The translations under genes were made by a program, and so were the position numbers. This document shows positions 17,501-25,655 of a stretch of DNA of 64,000 nt, one piece after another. Source of the stretch: Bacteroidota bacterium (GTDB taxonomy: Bacteria > Bacteroidota > Bacteroidia > Flavobacteriales > Weeksellaceae); NCBI GenBank assembly GCA_023386965.1, contig JAEWIR010000045.1:1-64000 (forward strand), in the 5' to 3' direction. The first letter of the stretch is position 1. Each line of letters opens with the position of its first letter. The notes beneath the pieces were generated by a model. The model had not been told where the DNA came from. It saw only the letters and a program-made list of their open reading frames with translations, and did not search any database.

Positions 17501-18217
17501 ATGATGATAACAGTTCAGAATATTTCTAAAGTTTACGGCAGTACTGAAGTTTTAAATGTGCCTTTTCTGGAAATCGCCAAGGGTGAAAGTTTCGGTTTGG
17601 TAGGGAATAACGGCGCGGGCAAAACCACCCTGTTTTCGCTGCTGCTGGACCTAATTGAACCCAGTTCGGGCAAAGTGCTTATAGCAGGTGAAAATGTGGC
17701 TGAAAGTGAGAACTGGAAAGCGCGAACCTCTGCATTTATTGATGAGTCTTTCCTGATTGGCTACCTTACGCCCGAAGAGTATTTTTATTTTCTGGGCGAA
17801 CTGCGGGGGCAAAACAGAGCGGCTGTCGACCTTTTTCTGCAGCAGTTCACAGATTTTTTTAACGGTGAGATCCTGAACGGCAAGAAATATGTTCGTGACC
17901 TGTCTAAAGGAAACCAAAAGAAGGTAGGAATTGTAGGTGCCCTCATCGGAACGCCGGAAATCATAATCCTGGATGAACCTTTTGCCAATCTGGATCCAAG
18001 CACACAGTTCAAACTCAAGAAACTGATCCGTGACTGGTCTCAGACCCACCAGGTCACTTTTCTGGTCTCCAGTCATGATCTGGCACATACCACCGAGGTA
18101 AGTGACAGAATTGTGGTTTTAAACCGCGGAAAAATTGTTAGGGATATCGCTACCAGTCCGGAAACGCTTAGGGAGCTGGAAGCCTTTTTCTCAGGGGGAG
18201 GACATGAAGTTTTGTAG
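17501..18217 (+). CDS. ABC transporter ATP-binding protein
   Basis: 238 aa. Walker A GNNGAGKTT near residue 38, Q-loop region FIDESFL (Q not obvious), signature LSKGNQKK in which Ser-Lys replaces the Ser-Gly of LSGGQ, Walker B IIILDEPFANLD and H-loop SSHDLAHT. The start may be either of two adjacent ATG codons. It pairs with the DUF5687 permease upstream. The Lys in the signature is a known variant among ABC-2 exporters of this kind. Confidence 0.88.
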   Translation: MMITVQNISKVYGSTEVLNVPFLEIAKGESFGLVGNNGAGKTTLFSLLLDLIEPSSGKVLIAGENVAESENWKARTSAFIDESFLIGYLTPEEYFYFLGELRGQNRAAVDLFLQQFTDFFNGEILNGKKYVRDLSKGNQKKVGIVGALIGTPEIIILDEPFANLDPSTQFKLKKLIRDWSQTHQVTFLVSSHDLAHTTEVSDRIVVLNRGKIVRDIATSPETLRELEAFFSGGGHEVL

Positions 18218-18231
18218 GTTACATCTCTTTC

Positions 18232-18741
18232 CTAACGCAAATAGTCCCAAAGGAATTTCCGCTGCGATTCAAAGGCAAGTTCTTCAAGGTCAATTTTAGT
18301 GTGGTCTATCCAGAGTGTGTCTGAAATTTCTGAAAGCTCCAGTTCCACTTCAAATTTTTCGGAGACTTCATATTCATAAAAGAGGTCCAGAGTATTATAA
18401 CTGATGTCCCTGAACCTGTAGATGTTGGGTAAGGAGGCAAGGTATTTCAGTCGGCTTATATCAATCACAAGTCCCAGTTCCTCAAACAGTTCACGGCAGC
18501 AGGTGTCTTCCGCAGATTCGTGGGGATCGACAAAACCGCCCGCCATGTCCAGTTTCCCTTTTTGGGGCTCCCGGTTCCGTCTCGTAAAGAAAAGTTCGTT
18601 ACCGTGCCGGATCATAACTGCCACCGCAGACGCGACATTATGGTACAGGACAAATCCGCAGCCACAGGACCATTTCCTGTCCTCTGTCCATTCCAGACTT
18701 TCCGTACCGCAACTGGGACAGTATTTCAGGGAAGCGTTCAT
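18232..18741 (-). CDS. NUDIX hydrolase with N-terminal zinc ribbon
   Basis: 169 aa. A zinc ribbon (CPSCG ... CGCG, residues 8-31) precedes a Nudix domain. The Nudix box GX5EX7REUXEEXGU is intact, running from GGFVDPHE to RELFEELGL. NADH pyrophosphatase-like NUDIX enzymes have this architecture; the substrate is not deducible. The start overlaps the stop of xerD by four bases, so both are on one transcript. Confidence 0.85.
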   Translation of the reverse strand: MNASLKYCPSCGTESLEWTEDRKWSCGCGFVLYHNVASAVAVMIRHGNELFFTRRNREPQKGKLDMAGGFVDPHESAEDTCCRELFEELGLVIDISRLKYLASLPNIYRFRDISYNTLDLFYEYEVSEKFEVELELSEISDTLWIDHTKIDLEELAFESQRKFLWDYLR

Positions 18742-19643
18742 GTAATATTCCGTGGATGGTAATTTAAGATGACATCCCGAAGTTCCTCGGTCTTCAGGTG
18801 GGTATAGATTTCAGTGGTCGTAATACTTGAGTGGCCCAGCATTTCCTGGATATAGCGAAGGTCGGCGCCGTTCTGGAGCAAATGTGTGGCAAAGGAATGC
18901 CTGAAGGTATGAGGAGAGATACGTTTGCTGATGCCGGCTTTTTCCGTAAGTTCTTTTATGATGATGAACACGATTACCCTGGACATGGCAGAGCCACGGC
19001 TGTTCAGGAAAAGAATGTCTTCAAATTTTTTGTTGATTTTATACTGTGACCGTACATTCTTGATATAATCACGGATAAGTCTTGTAGTATAGTCGGCCAA
19101 AGGTACAAACCTCGATTTATCACCCTTACCGTCCACTTTCAGGTAATTTTCCTTGAAGTTGATATTGGAAATCTTAATATCAATAAGTTCAGATACCCGT
19201 AATCCACAACCATACAGAACTTCGATCATGCACTGGTTACGCTTGCCCAGGTCTGTTGATACATCTATTGCGGTGACGATGCGTTCAATGTCATCAAAAG
19301 AGAGGGTGTCCGGCAGGTAAAGGCCCAGTTTGGGTCCTTCCAGAAGAACTGCCGGGTTATCTGTCCGGATCTCGTCTTCAACAAGATATTTGAAGAAGGC
19401 CTTAATGGATGAGACCCACCTTGCCTGCGAGCGTTCGCTGAATTTCTGTTTCGAAAGCTGGTAAAGGTATTCCTGCAGTTGTGGAAAGGAAATCTCTTCC
19501 GGCGTGGAACCTGCAAGATGGCTTTCGGCGTAGGTTTGCAGTTTCCGTATATCCCGAAGGTAGGCATCCAGCGTATTGTCGGAAAAATTCCTCTCAAATT
19601 TCAGGAAGTTTTCAAAATCTTTGATCTTTTCTGTCCAGCTCAT
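18738..19643 (-). CDS. xerD: Site-specific tyrosine recombinase XerD
   Basis: 301 aa. Resolves chromosome dimers at dif together with XerC/FtsK. N-terminal SAM-like core-binding domain (FERNFSDNTLDAYLRDIR) and catalytic domain with the Arg of GLRVSELIDI, the Lys of KVDGKGDKSR, HTFRHSFATHLL (His and Arg), GHSSITTTEIYTH with the Tyr nucleophile. Length matches housekeeping Xer proteins, and the neighbours are ordinary genes, so it is not a mobile-element integrase. Confidence 0.93.
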   Translation of the reverse strand: MSWTEKIKDFENFLKFERNFSDNTLDAYLRDIRKLQTYAESHLAGSTPEEISFPQLQEYLYQLSKQKFSERSQARWVSSIKAFFKYLVEDEIRTDNPAVLLEGPKLGLYLPDTLSFDDIERIVTAIDVSTDLGKRNQCMIEVLYGCGLRVSELIDIKISNINFKENYLKVDGKGDKSRFVPLADYTTRLIRDYIKNVRSQYKINKKFEDILFLNSRGSAMSRVIVFIIIKELTEKAGISKRISPHTFRHSFATHLLQNGADLRYIQEMLGHSSITTTEIYTHLKTEELRDVILNYHPRNIT

Positions 19644-19658
19644 GTCTTGTGTGTCTAA

Positions 19659-20090
19659 TTAATTTAGGTGCAGGTTCTCTTCGGCAATCTGCAGAATATC
19701 TATCCCATGGTTACGCAGGAAAGAGATTCCTTCTCCGTCTGAATATTCGCTAATGTAAACCAGACGTCTGATCCCGGCCTGCAGTACCAGTTTACTGCAT
19801 TCCTTGCAGGGTGAAAGGGTTAAATATAAAGTGGCACCTTTCGCCGAGTTGGTGGATGCAGCCAGTTTCAGGATGGCATTTGCCTCCGCGTGTAACACAT
19901 ACCAGTGTGTTTTTCCCTCGGCATCTTCACAGGCATTTTCAAACCCGGAAGGCGTGCCGTTATAGCCGTCGGAGATAATCATCCTGTCCTTTACAATAAG
20001 AGCCCCAACCTGTTTCCGGTGGCAATAGGACAGTCGGGCCCATTCTCTGGCCATCCGTAAATAGGCAATATCAAATTTATTAAGTGTCAC
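19659..20090 (-). CDS. dCMP deaminase-family protein
   Basis: 143 aa. Zinc-dependent cytidine/deoxycytidylate deaminase fold: HAEANAIL supplies the His and catalytic Glu, and PCKECSKL the two Cys ligands; GYNGTPSGFENACED is the ComEB/dCMP-deaminase signature. It would convert dCMP to dUMP for thymidylate synthesis. It lies 15 bases before xerD on the same strand, an arrangement common in flavobacteria. Confidence 0.88.
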   Translation of the reverse strand: MTLNKFDIAYLRMAREWARLSYCHRKQVGALIVKDRMIISDGYNGTPSGFENACEDAEGKTHWYVLHAEANAILKLAASTNSAKGATLYLTLSPCKECSKLVLQAGIRRLVYISEYSDGEGISFLRNHGIDILQIAEENLHLN

Positions 20091-20124
20091 AGCAGTTCAG
20101 CTTAGATGTTCCGGAACAGGAATG

Positions 20125-20898
20125 TTAAAAATTGGGCTTCCTCTTTTCCAGAAAAGCGGTGACGCCCTCTTTTTTATCTTCCTTTTCAAACAGGACCCCA
20201 AAGGATTTGATTTCTGCTTCATACCCACGGTCCGTATCAGAAAGATTCACTGCATTGATAGCTTCCGCAATCGCCATTGGCGAGTTTGCCGCTATGCCTG
20301 CAGCCAGTTCCTGCGCTTTCGGAAGCAACTCTTCCAAACTGAAAACATCGTTTACGAGCCCAATCTCGGCAGCACGTGTGGCACTGATCATCTTAGCCGA
20401 GAAAATGAGTTCATTGGCAAGGCCTTTCCCAATAAGTTTTGGAAGCCTTTGGGTTCCTCCGTATCCCGGAATAAGACCCAGGGTCACTTCCGGCAGACCT
20501 AATCTTGCATTTTGGGACGCATAGCGAATATGACAGGCCAGCGCCAGTTCCAGACCGCCGCCCAGTGCAAAGCCGTTAATGGCAGCAATAACCGGTTTGG
20601 TCATATGCTCTATTCTGCTGAACAGGGTACGCTGCCCGTTGCGTGCAAGTTCTTCCGCCTCCGCGGTGCCGAAATCACTGAATTCTTTTATATCCGCACC
20701 CGCGACAAAGGATTTCTCGCCGCTTCCTGTGATAATAACCACTCTGCATGACGCATCCGAATCAAGGCGGTTCAGGACATCTCCAAGTTCGGAGATGGTA
20801 GCTGCATTAAGTGCATTTAATGCCTGTGGACGGGATATGGTGATTACCGTTGTCTTTCCTTCTGAAGAAACCGCAATATTTTCGTAATTCATAATCAT
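20125..20898 (-). CDS. Enoyl-CoA hydratase/isomerase
   Basis: 257 aa. Crotonase-fold protein: oxyanion-hole segments GADIKEF and GFALGGGLELALACH, and the catalytic Glu pair in LPEVTLGLIPGYGGTQRL (both Glu of short-chain enoyl-CoA hydratases are visible, one in GGGLELAL and one in LPEV). Role: hydration of 2-enoyl-CoA in fatty-acid beta-oxidation. The start may be ATG 20898 or ATG 20892. The gene is not next to other beta-oxidation genes. Confidence 0.9.
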   Translation of the reverse strand: MIMNYENIAVSSEGKTTVITISRPQALNALNAATISELGDVLNRLDSDASCRVVIITGSGEKSFVAGADIKEFSDFGTAEAEELARNGQRTLFSRIEHMTKPVIAAINGFALGGGLELALACHIRYASQNARLGLPEVTLGLIPGYGGTQRLPKLIGKGLANELIFSAKMISATRAAEIGLVNDVFSLEELLPKAQELAAGIAANSPMAIAEAINAVNLSDTDRGYEAEIKSFGVLFEKEDKKEGVTAFLEKRKPNF

Positions 20899-20969
20899 TT
20901 ATCGTTAAAATCAGCAATGGATTGCAAATTACGAATAATTTAAGAATATTGGTGCCGTATCTCCTTTGT

Positions 20970-22391
20970 TTATTGTGCATGACCTTCTTTTCCGTGTGTA
21001 AACATGGCTGCGTCTATTTCCACCTTTAGTCCGGCGGCAATCCGCATCCCTAACTCAACATTCGCACGGAAAAAATGGCAAAGCTGTCGGTTGATGATCT
21101 CGACACTTCGGCGTCCGGAAACCTGTTTCATACTATTCACGATATTTTGTACCAGAGAAACTCTGTCCTCTTCCTTCAATGCTTTCGAATAAAACAGTCC
21201 GGGTTGGGTGTAGTGATCATCTTCATTTTCACTGCGGCTGTATTCAGCCAAAATCTCCGGATCGAAATTCCTGCCTGCACTCCGGCCGGCGGATCGGTCT
21301 TCAGTAGCCGGAAAAGGGCAGCGGTTTACATCCAGCTGTGACCCGTTAAGACCCACCCTGTGCCGCTGTGCGTCTCCATAGGTGAACAGGCGGGCCTGCA
21401 ACAGCCTGTCCGGTGAAGGTCCTATTCCCTCAATCAGATTCGACGGCGTAAATACGGCTTGCTCCACGTGATTGAAATAGTGCGTCGGCATTTCACTGAG
21501 CTCAAGAATCCCTACTTCCTGGAGAGGGAATTCGTTGTGGAACCACACCTTTGTTGCATCAAAAGGGTTCCAGCGGAAGGATTTTGCCTGGTCTTCAGTC
21601 ATTACCTGAACGTACATTTTCCATTTCGGGATGTGGCCACTCTGCAAAGAATGGCAGAGATCTTCCTGGAAAAAATCTGGGCTGGGTACGGTCATTTCAT
21701 TCGCTTCCGAATCCGAAAGGTTCCGGATACCCTGCTGGCTCCTGAAGTGGAATTTAACCCAAACCCGTTGACCAGCATCATTGACCATGGAGAAGGTATG
21801 GTTTCCGTATCCGTGCATATGGCGGTAGCTACCCGGGTTACCGCGGTCAGACATCAACATAAGAAGATAGTGAAGGCTTTCCGGGTTTAAACTCCAGAAA
21901 TCCCACATCGCGGTGATGCTTTTCAGGTTGGTGGTCACATCTCTGTTCTGCGCCAGCATCAGGGCAGGGAATTTTTCGGGATCTTTAACTGCGAAAACGG
22001 GTAAGTTGCTGCCGGCAATATCCCAATTCCCCTGCTCTGTGTAGAACTTCAGCGCGAAACCGTGCAGGTCACGGGTTGCATCGGCTGTTCCCTTTTCCCC
22101 CGTGAATCCGGAGAAACGTGCAAAGACGCGGCAGCTCTTACCTATTCCTGAAAATATCTGCGCTTTTGATAATACTGAAATATCATGGGTGACGGTAAAT
22201 GTTCCGTATAATCCCGATCCCTTCGCTCCAAAATTCCTTTCAGCAATCCCTTTCGTGGTATGATGCGCCAGATTTTCACGCAGGATATGATCCTGCCGTA
22301 ACTGAGCTGAAATTCCGCTTAGAGGATGGGTCTGGGCTACGACAGAGGGCAAATGCGGTTCCGGATGGTTATGTATTGCGTCCATATTCAA
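20970..22391 (-). CDS. Catalase-family haem protein lacking the distal histidine
   Basis: 473 aa. Clear catalase fold: AKGSGLYGTFTVTHDIS, FARFSG, NWDFWSLNPES, SYRHMHGYGNHTFS and the proximal Tyr in RLFTYGDAQRHR. However, the essential distal His of the motif ERxxHAKGxG is Gly55 (ERNFGAKGSG, codon GGA at 22229-22227). The partner Asn is still present (GSNLP). Typical catalases also read FFVRDP where this has FAVKDP. It may therefore have weak catalase or an altered peroxidase activity. It is divergent from oxyR, so peroxide control is likely. Short C-terminal domain absent; length fits a small-subunit clade. Confidence 0.85.
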   Translation of the reverse strand: MNMDAIHNHPEPHLPSVVAQTHPLSGISAQLRQDHILRENLAHHTTKGIAERNFGAKGSGLYGTFTVTHDISVLSKAQIFSGIGKSCRVFARFSGFTGEKGTADATRDLHGFALKFYTEQGNWDIAGSNLPVFAVKDPEKFPALMLAQNRDVTTNLKSITAMWDFWSLNPESLHYLLMLMSDRGNPGSYRHMHGYGNHTFSMVNDAGQRVWVKFHFRSQQGIRNLSDSEANEMTVPSPDFFQEDLCHSLQSGHIPKWKMYVQVMTEDQAKSFRWNPFDATKVWFHNEFPLQEVGILELSEMPTHYFNHVEQAVFTPSNLIEGIGPSPDRLLQARLFTYGDAQRHRVGLNGSQLDVNRCPFPATEDRSAGRSAGRNFDPEILAEYSRSENEDDHYTQPGLFYSKALKEEDRVSLVQNIVNSMKQVSGRRSVEIINRQLCHFFRANVELGMRIAAGLKVEIDAAMFTHGKEGHAQ

Positions 22392-22403
22392 TATTTTGCT
22401 TTA

Positions 22404-22411
22404 CAAATTTA
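22404..22411 (-). promoter_or_regulatory. Putative -7 element of the catalase-like gene
   Basis: On the minus strand this reads TAAATTTG, a match to TAnnTTTG, 13 bases before the start codon. No -33 box is clear at the expected spacing, as is common where an activator is required. Confidence 0.4.
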
Positions 22412-22431
22412 CTAAATTACGGTTTGTAGGA

Positions 22432-22441
22432 CTTGCGCAAG
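22432..22441. promoter_or_regulatory. Perfect 10-bp palindrome between catalase-like gene and oxyR
   Basis: CTTGCGCAAG lies in the middle of the 105-base divergent region. It is 21 bases upstream of the catalase-side -7 box, a place suited to an activator contacting RNA polymerase. It is the best operator candidate for OxyR here; inferred from position and symmetry only. Confidence 0.4.
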
Positions 22442-22468
22442 CCACCCTGGATGTAATGAAAAACAATG

Positions 22469-22476
22469 TATATTTG
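22469..22476 (+). promoter_or_regulatory. Putative -7 element of oxyR
   Basis: TATATTTG matches TAnnTTTG and lies 20 bases before the oxyR ATG, giving a very short leader. No good -33 box. Confidence 0.4.
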
Positions 22477-22496
22477 TCCTAGGTAAAAGTCTTAAA

Positions 22497-23444
22497 ATGA
22501 ACATTCAGCAACTAGAATATTTAATCGCAGTAGATAAATATAAACATTTTGGAAAGGCAGCGCAGGCCTGTTTTATTACGCAGCCTACGCTAAGCGCCAT
22601 GATCCAGAAATTTGAAGATGAGCTGGATGTAAAAATCTTTGACCGTACAAGCCACCCCATACGTACCACAGATGTAGGCGTTCAGATGGTGGCCCACGCC
22701 AAAAGTATCATTGATTCGGTTAATGAACTGCGCAACAAAGCCGATTTACTGAACAATGTCCTTGGAGGCAAGATCAACCTGGGAATTATACCTACCGTCT
22801 CCACTTATGTTATTCCGGTTGAGATATTTTCTTTCCTGAAAGAGAATCCGAAAGTAGAGATGGCTGTAAAGGAAATGACCACGGATAATATCATCAAAGC
22901 ACTTAAGTCTGGTGAACTGGATGCAGGAATCATTGCGACGCCATACGACGGTGCCAACGAATTCTATCAGGAGTTTCTGTTTAATGAGGAACTTATGCTC
23001 TATGCTTCAGACGTGCCGGAAAAAAGTGACAGTTTCGTAGTGCCGGAAGAAATCGATGTAGAGAAAGTTTGGCTTTTGGAGGAAGGTAACTGTCTCCGGA
23101 CCCAGTTTGAAAACATCTGCCACCTTAAGGAGAATGCTCTGAAACCCAAAAATCTGGACTTTAAAGCTTCCAATATCAGTACACTTGTACAAATGGTAGA
23201 TAAGGTTGGCGGTATTTCCATTTTACCGGAACTGGCTGTTCTGCAGCTTACGGATGAACAGACGCAGAAGGTGTCGCGATTCCGCAAGCCCTTTCCGTAT
23301 CGTGAGATCAGCATCATTTATTATAAACCTACCTACAAACAGAAAATTATTGATGAGCTTCTTGCCACCATACGTGATTCAGTGCAGGCAAAGCTTAACT
23401 TCACCAAAGCACCGGCAGATTATGTGAATGTAAAACCACAGTAA
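22497..23444 (+). CDS. oxyR: Peroxide-sensing LysR-type regulator OxyR
   Basis: 315 aa. LysR-type helix-turn-helix at the N-terminus (FGKAAQACFITQPTLSAMIQ) and a substrate-binding-like effector domain. The redox pair of OxyR is present at C199 and C208 in GNCLRTQFENIC, the same spacing and even the same numbering as in the Escherichia coli protein. Peroxide oxidises this pair to a disulfide and switches the regulator on. It is divergent from the catalase-like gene, the classical target layout. Followed by metK after 189 bases. Confidence 0.93.
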   Translation: MNIQQLEYLIAVDKYKHFGKAAQACFITQPTLSAMIQKFEDELDVKIFDRTSHPIRTTDVGVQMVAHAKSIIDSVNELRNKADLLNNVLGGKINLGIIPTVSTYVIPVEIFSFLKENPKVEMAVKEMTTDNIIKALKSGELDAGIIATPYDGANEFYQEFLFNEELMLYASDVPEKSDSFVVPEEIDVEKVWLLEEGNCLRTQFENICHLKENALKPKNLDFKASNISTLVQMVDKVGGISILPELAVLQLTDEQTQKVSRFRKPFPYREISIIYYKPTYKQKIIDELLATIRDSVQAKLNFTKAPADYVNVKPQ

Positions 23445-23474
23445 AGGTGGTCTCCATTTTTGGGCAAATGTCTT

Positions 23475-23502
23475 TTTGCTCTCAGAAATAGTCGTAAATT
23501 TG
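23475..23502 (+). promoter_or_regulatory. Promoter of metK
   Basis: TTTG (23475-23478) and TAAATTTG (23495-23502) followed by CAG. The 16-base spacing is shorter than the usual 19-21, so the -33 box is uncertain; the -7 box is a perfect match. Transcription would start near 23509, just before the candidate riboswitch. Confidence 0.5.
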
Positions 23503-23513
23503 CAGCACTTTAA

Positions 23514-23564
23514 GGGAGGATAAATTTGACTGATTGCTACCTCAGAAAAAAAATGCTAAAACAG
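23514..23564 (+). promoter_or_regulatory. Candidate SAM-II-type riboswitch in the metK leader
   Basis: A compact H-type pseudoknot can be drawn. P1 is GAGG (23516-23519) with CCTC (23540-23543). The loop core ATTTGACTGATTGC (23524-23537) resembles the SAM-II loop ATTTAACCGTATTGC known from the proteobacterial metX/metA element. The 3' part GCTAAAA (23555-23561) is the SAM-contacting stretch of that family, and CTG (23530-23532) can pair with CAG (23562-23564) to close the pseudoknot. It lies at the 5' end of the predicted transcript of S-adenosylmethionine synthetase, the expected feedback target. It ends 69 bases before the start codon, so it does not directly mask the start. Recognised by eye, not by a covariance model. 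Confidence 0.6.
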
Positions 23565-23633
23565 AATTTCTCTTTTTCTGTGTGTTTTCTTTCAGATTAC
23601 CTCTATTTATTAATACAGTTAAACACACAAAAT

Positions 23634-24917
23634 ATGTCTTATTTATTTACGTCTGAATCCGTTTCCGAAGGGCATCCGGATAAGATTGCTGATCAGATCT
23701 CAGATGCACTTATCGATAATTTTCTGGCTTACGACAAAGAGTCGAAGGTAGCATGTGAAACCCTTGTAACCACGGGTCAGGTGGTTTTGGCTGGTGAAGT
23801 AAAGTCAGATGCTTATCTGGATGTTCAAACCATTGCGCGTGATGTCATCAACGGAATAGGGTATACCAAAGGTGAGTATATGTTCAATGGTGATTCATGC
23901 GGAGTAATTTCGGCAATCCATGAGCAGTCTCCCGATATTAACCAGGGGGTAGACAGGACTACCGAGGAGGCGGATTTTGAAACCCGTGCCAACCTGCAGG
24001 GAGCCGGCGACCAGGGAATGATGTTTGGTTATGCCACCAATGAAACCGATAACTATATGCCGCTTGCACTGGATCTGGCACATTCCATCCTGAAAGAACT
24101 GTCTGTTATGCGCCGCGAAGGATCTGAGGTTTCGTATTTGAGACCTGACGCAAAATCACAGGTCACCATAGAGTATTCGGACGACCATAAACCCATCCGT
24201 ATAGACAGTATTGTCATTTCCACCCAACACGACGAATTTGGCAGTGACGAAGCAATGCTGGCAAGAATCCGCAAGGATATGATTGATGTACTTATACCCA
24301 AGGTGAAGTATAAGCAGAAGCGCGAAATCCAGGAACTCTTTAACGACCAGATCAAATACCACATCAATCCAACCGGCAAATTTGTAATCGGAGGACCACA
24401 TGGAGATACCGGTTTGACGGGTCGCAAGATTATTGTGGATACCTATGGCGGCAAGGGTGCTCACGGAGGCGGAGCCTTCAGCGGGAAAGATCCTTCAAAG
24501 GTAGACCGCAGTGCTGCGTATGCCACACGTCATATTGCCAAGAACCTTGTAGCTGCCGGTGTGGCCGATGAGGTGCTGGTGCAGGTTTCATATGCGATCG
24601 GTGTTGCCCAGCCTTGTGGTTTGTACATCAATACATACGGAACATCCAAAGTAAATTTAACAGACGGCGAGATCGCAGAACGGGTACAAACCCTGTTTGA
24701 TCTTCGCCCATATGCAATTGAGCATAATCTGAAACTGCGTAACCCTATCTATCAGGAAACCGCTTCATACGGACATATGGGGCGGGAACCTTTTACAGCG
24801 ACGCGTGTCTTTAATAAGGGCCGTAATGATGAGAAGGTGATAGAAGACCTGGAATTCTTCACCTGGGAAAAACTGGACCGGGTGAACGATATTAAGAAGG
24901 AATTCGGACTCCAATAA
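23634..24917 (+). CDS. metK: S-adenosylmethionine synthase
   Basis: 427 aa from ATG 23634 (MSYLFTSESVSEGHPDK). The frame is open upstream to 23526, but that part overlaps the leader element and is not conserved. Family motifs: GHPDKIADQISDA, GAGDQGMMFGYA, and GGGAFSGKDPSKVDRSAAY. Makes S-adenosylmethionine from methionine and ATP in the cytoplasm. The gene is likely monocistronic, between its own promoter with a SAM-II-like leader and a strong terminator. Confidence 0.96.
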   Translation: MSYLFTSESVSEGHPDKIADQISDALIDNFLAYDKESKVACETLVTTGQVVLAGEVKSDAYLDVQTIARDVINGIGYTKGEYMFNGDSCGVISAIHEQSPDINQGVDRTTEEADFETRANLQGAGDQGMMFGYATNETDNYMPLALDLAHSILKELSVMRREGSEVSYLRPDAKSQVTIEYSDDHKPIRIDSIVISTQHDEFGSDEAMLARIRKDMIDVLIPKVKYKQKREIQELFNDQIKYHINPTGKFVIGGPHGDTGLTGRKIIVDTYGGKGAHGGGAFSGKDPSKVDRSAAYATRHIAKNLVAAGVADEVLVQVSYAIGVAQPCGLYINTYGTSKVNLTDGEIAERVQTLFDLRPYAIEHNLKLRNPIYQETASYGHMGREPFTATRVFNKGRNDEKVIEDLEFFTWEKLDRVNDIKKEFGLQ

Positions 24918-24928
24918 TCTCTTTAGTG

Positions 24929-24967
24929 AAAAAACTGCTTCATCAGATGATTGAAGCAGTTTTTTTT
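24929..24967 (+). terminator. Rho-independent terminator after metK
   Basis: A 12-bp stem AAAACTGCTTCA (24931-24942) with TGAAGCAGTTTT (24952-24963), a 9-base loop and a run of T (to 24967). Confidence 0.9.
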
Positions 24968-24996
24968 AACTTTGCCATCCGCATACAATCTATATT

Positions 24997-25485
24997 ATGA
25001 AATCAAAGATCTTCGGTTCGTTACTCTTGCTTCTGCTCTGCACAGGTCTTTCTAAAGCTCAGTTTACTGTGCATAAGCTTGTAAATGCTGGATATGTGTA
25101 TCAGAACGGAAGTTTTGGAGAGGTAGGAGGCAAATTGCTTTTCCTTAAAAATGATGATTTTATTTTCCGGGTAGGTGCCGGTGCCATGTTGGGTTCAGTG
25201 AACGGTAAATTTGCTGCGATGCCCAAAGTGCAGGGTGATGTACTGGTGAATTTTGAGCGTAATGTGGACCTCTATCACTCTTATTATTTTTTGAGTGGTG
25301 CCGAGGTGACCACCAAATATATAGCCCCGAAAGTTGGAGTGAGCTTTTTCGGTTTGTTGGATCTCAGTGGCGGCTATGCTTTTTCTTTAGACAATAAAGG
25401 ACTGAACGGAAAGGAGATGAAAGGCCTTAACATTAATGTAGCCCTTAATATCCCTACGGTTCTGATTCACGATCTTCTGAATTGA
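24997..25485 (+). CDS. Small secreted beta-rich protein, function unknown
   Basis: 162 aa. Signal peptide of about 21 residues (LLLCTGLSKAQ). The rest alternates hydrophobic and polar residues with many Gly (YVYQNGSFGEVGGKLLF, RVGAGAMLGSV, GVSFFGLLDLSGGYAF), as in small outer-membrane or periplasmic beta-structures. No family is recognised. It starts 30 bases after the metK terminator and needs its own promoter, which I could not identify. Confidence 0.6.
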   Translation: MKSKIFGSLLLLLLCTGLSKAQFTVHKLVNAGYVYQNGSFGEVGGKLLFLKNDDFIFRVGAGAMLGSVNGKFAAMPKVQGDVLVNFERNVDLYHSYYFLSGAEVTTKYIAPKVGVSFFGLLDLSGGYAFSLDNKGLNGKEMKGLNINVALNIPTVLIHDLLN

Positions 25486-25513
25486 ATTATCAACAGATTG
25501 GATTCATTTCGTG

Positions 25514-25521
25514 TAAATTTG
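25514..25521 (+). promoter_or_regulatory. Putative -7 element before the sigma factor gene
   Basis: TAAATTTG matches TAnnTTTG. It would give a leader of about 130 bases before the sigma factor ATG at 25656. No clear -33 box. The 170-base gap holds nothing else that I can name. Confidence 0.3.
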
Positions 25522-25655
25522 GAATCATAATGAAATAATTTTTATATTTACAACATTATAACAGCGCCTATAGATAAAATTTTACTTCTTTAAATTAACA
25601 TAAAACCGCGGTCCTATTTTGGGTAAGGGCTGTTGGCTGCAATATTGAAGTAATT

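Noticed and set aside
18738..19643. XerD-like recombinase as integrase of a mobile element
   Set aside because: Size, sequence and housekeeping neighbours fit the chromosomal XerD; no attachment site or cargo next to it.
23435..23451. Short ACCAC/GTGGT stem after oxyR as terminator
   Set aside because: Five-base stem with a long loop and a poor T-run; too weak to call.
23526..23633. N-terminal extension of MetK
   Set aside because: It lies in the leader that holds the SAM-II-like element; MetK proteins start with MSYLFTSESVSEGH-type sequence.
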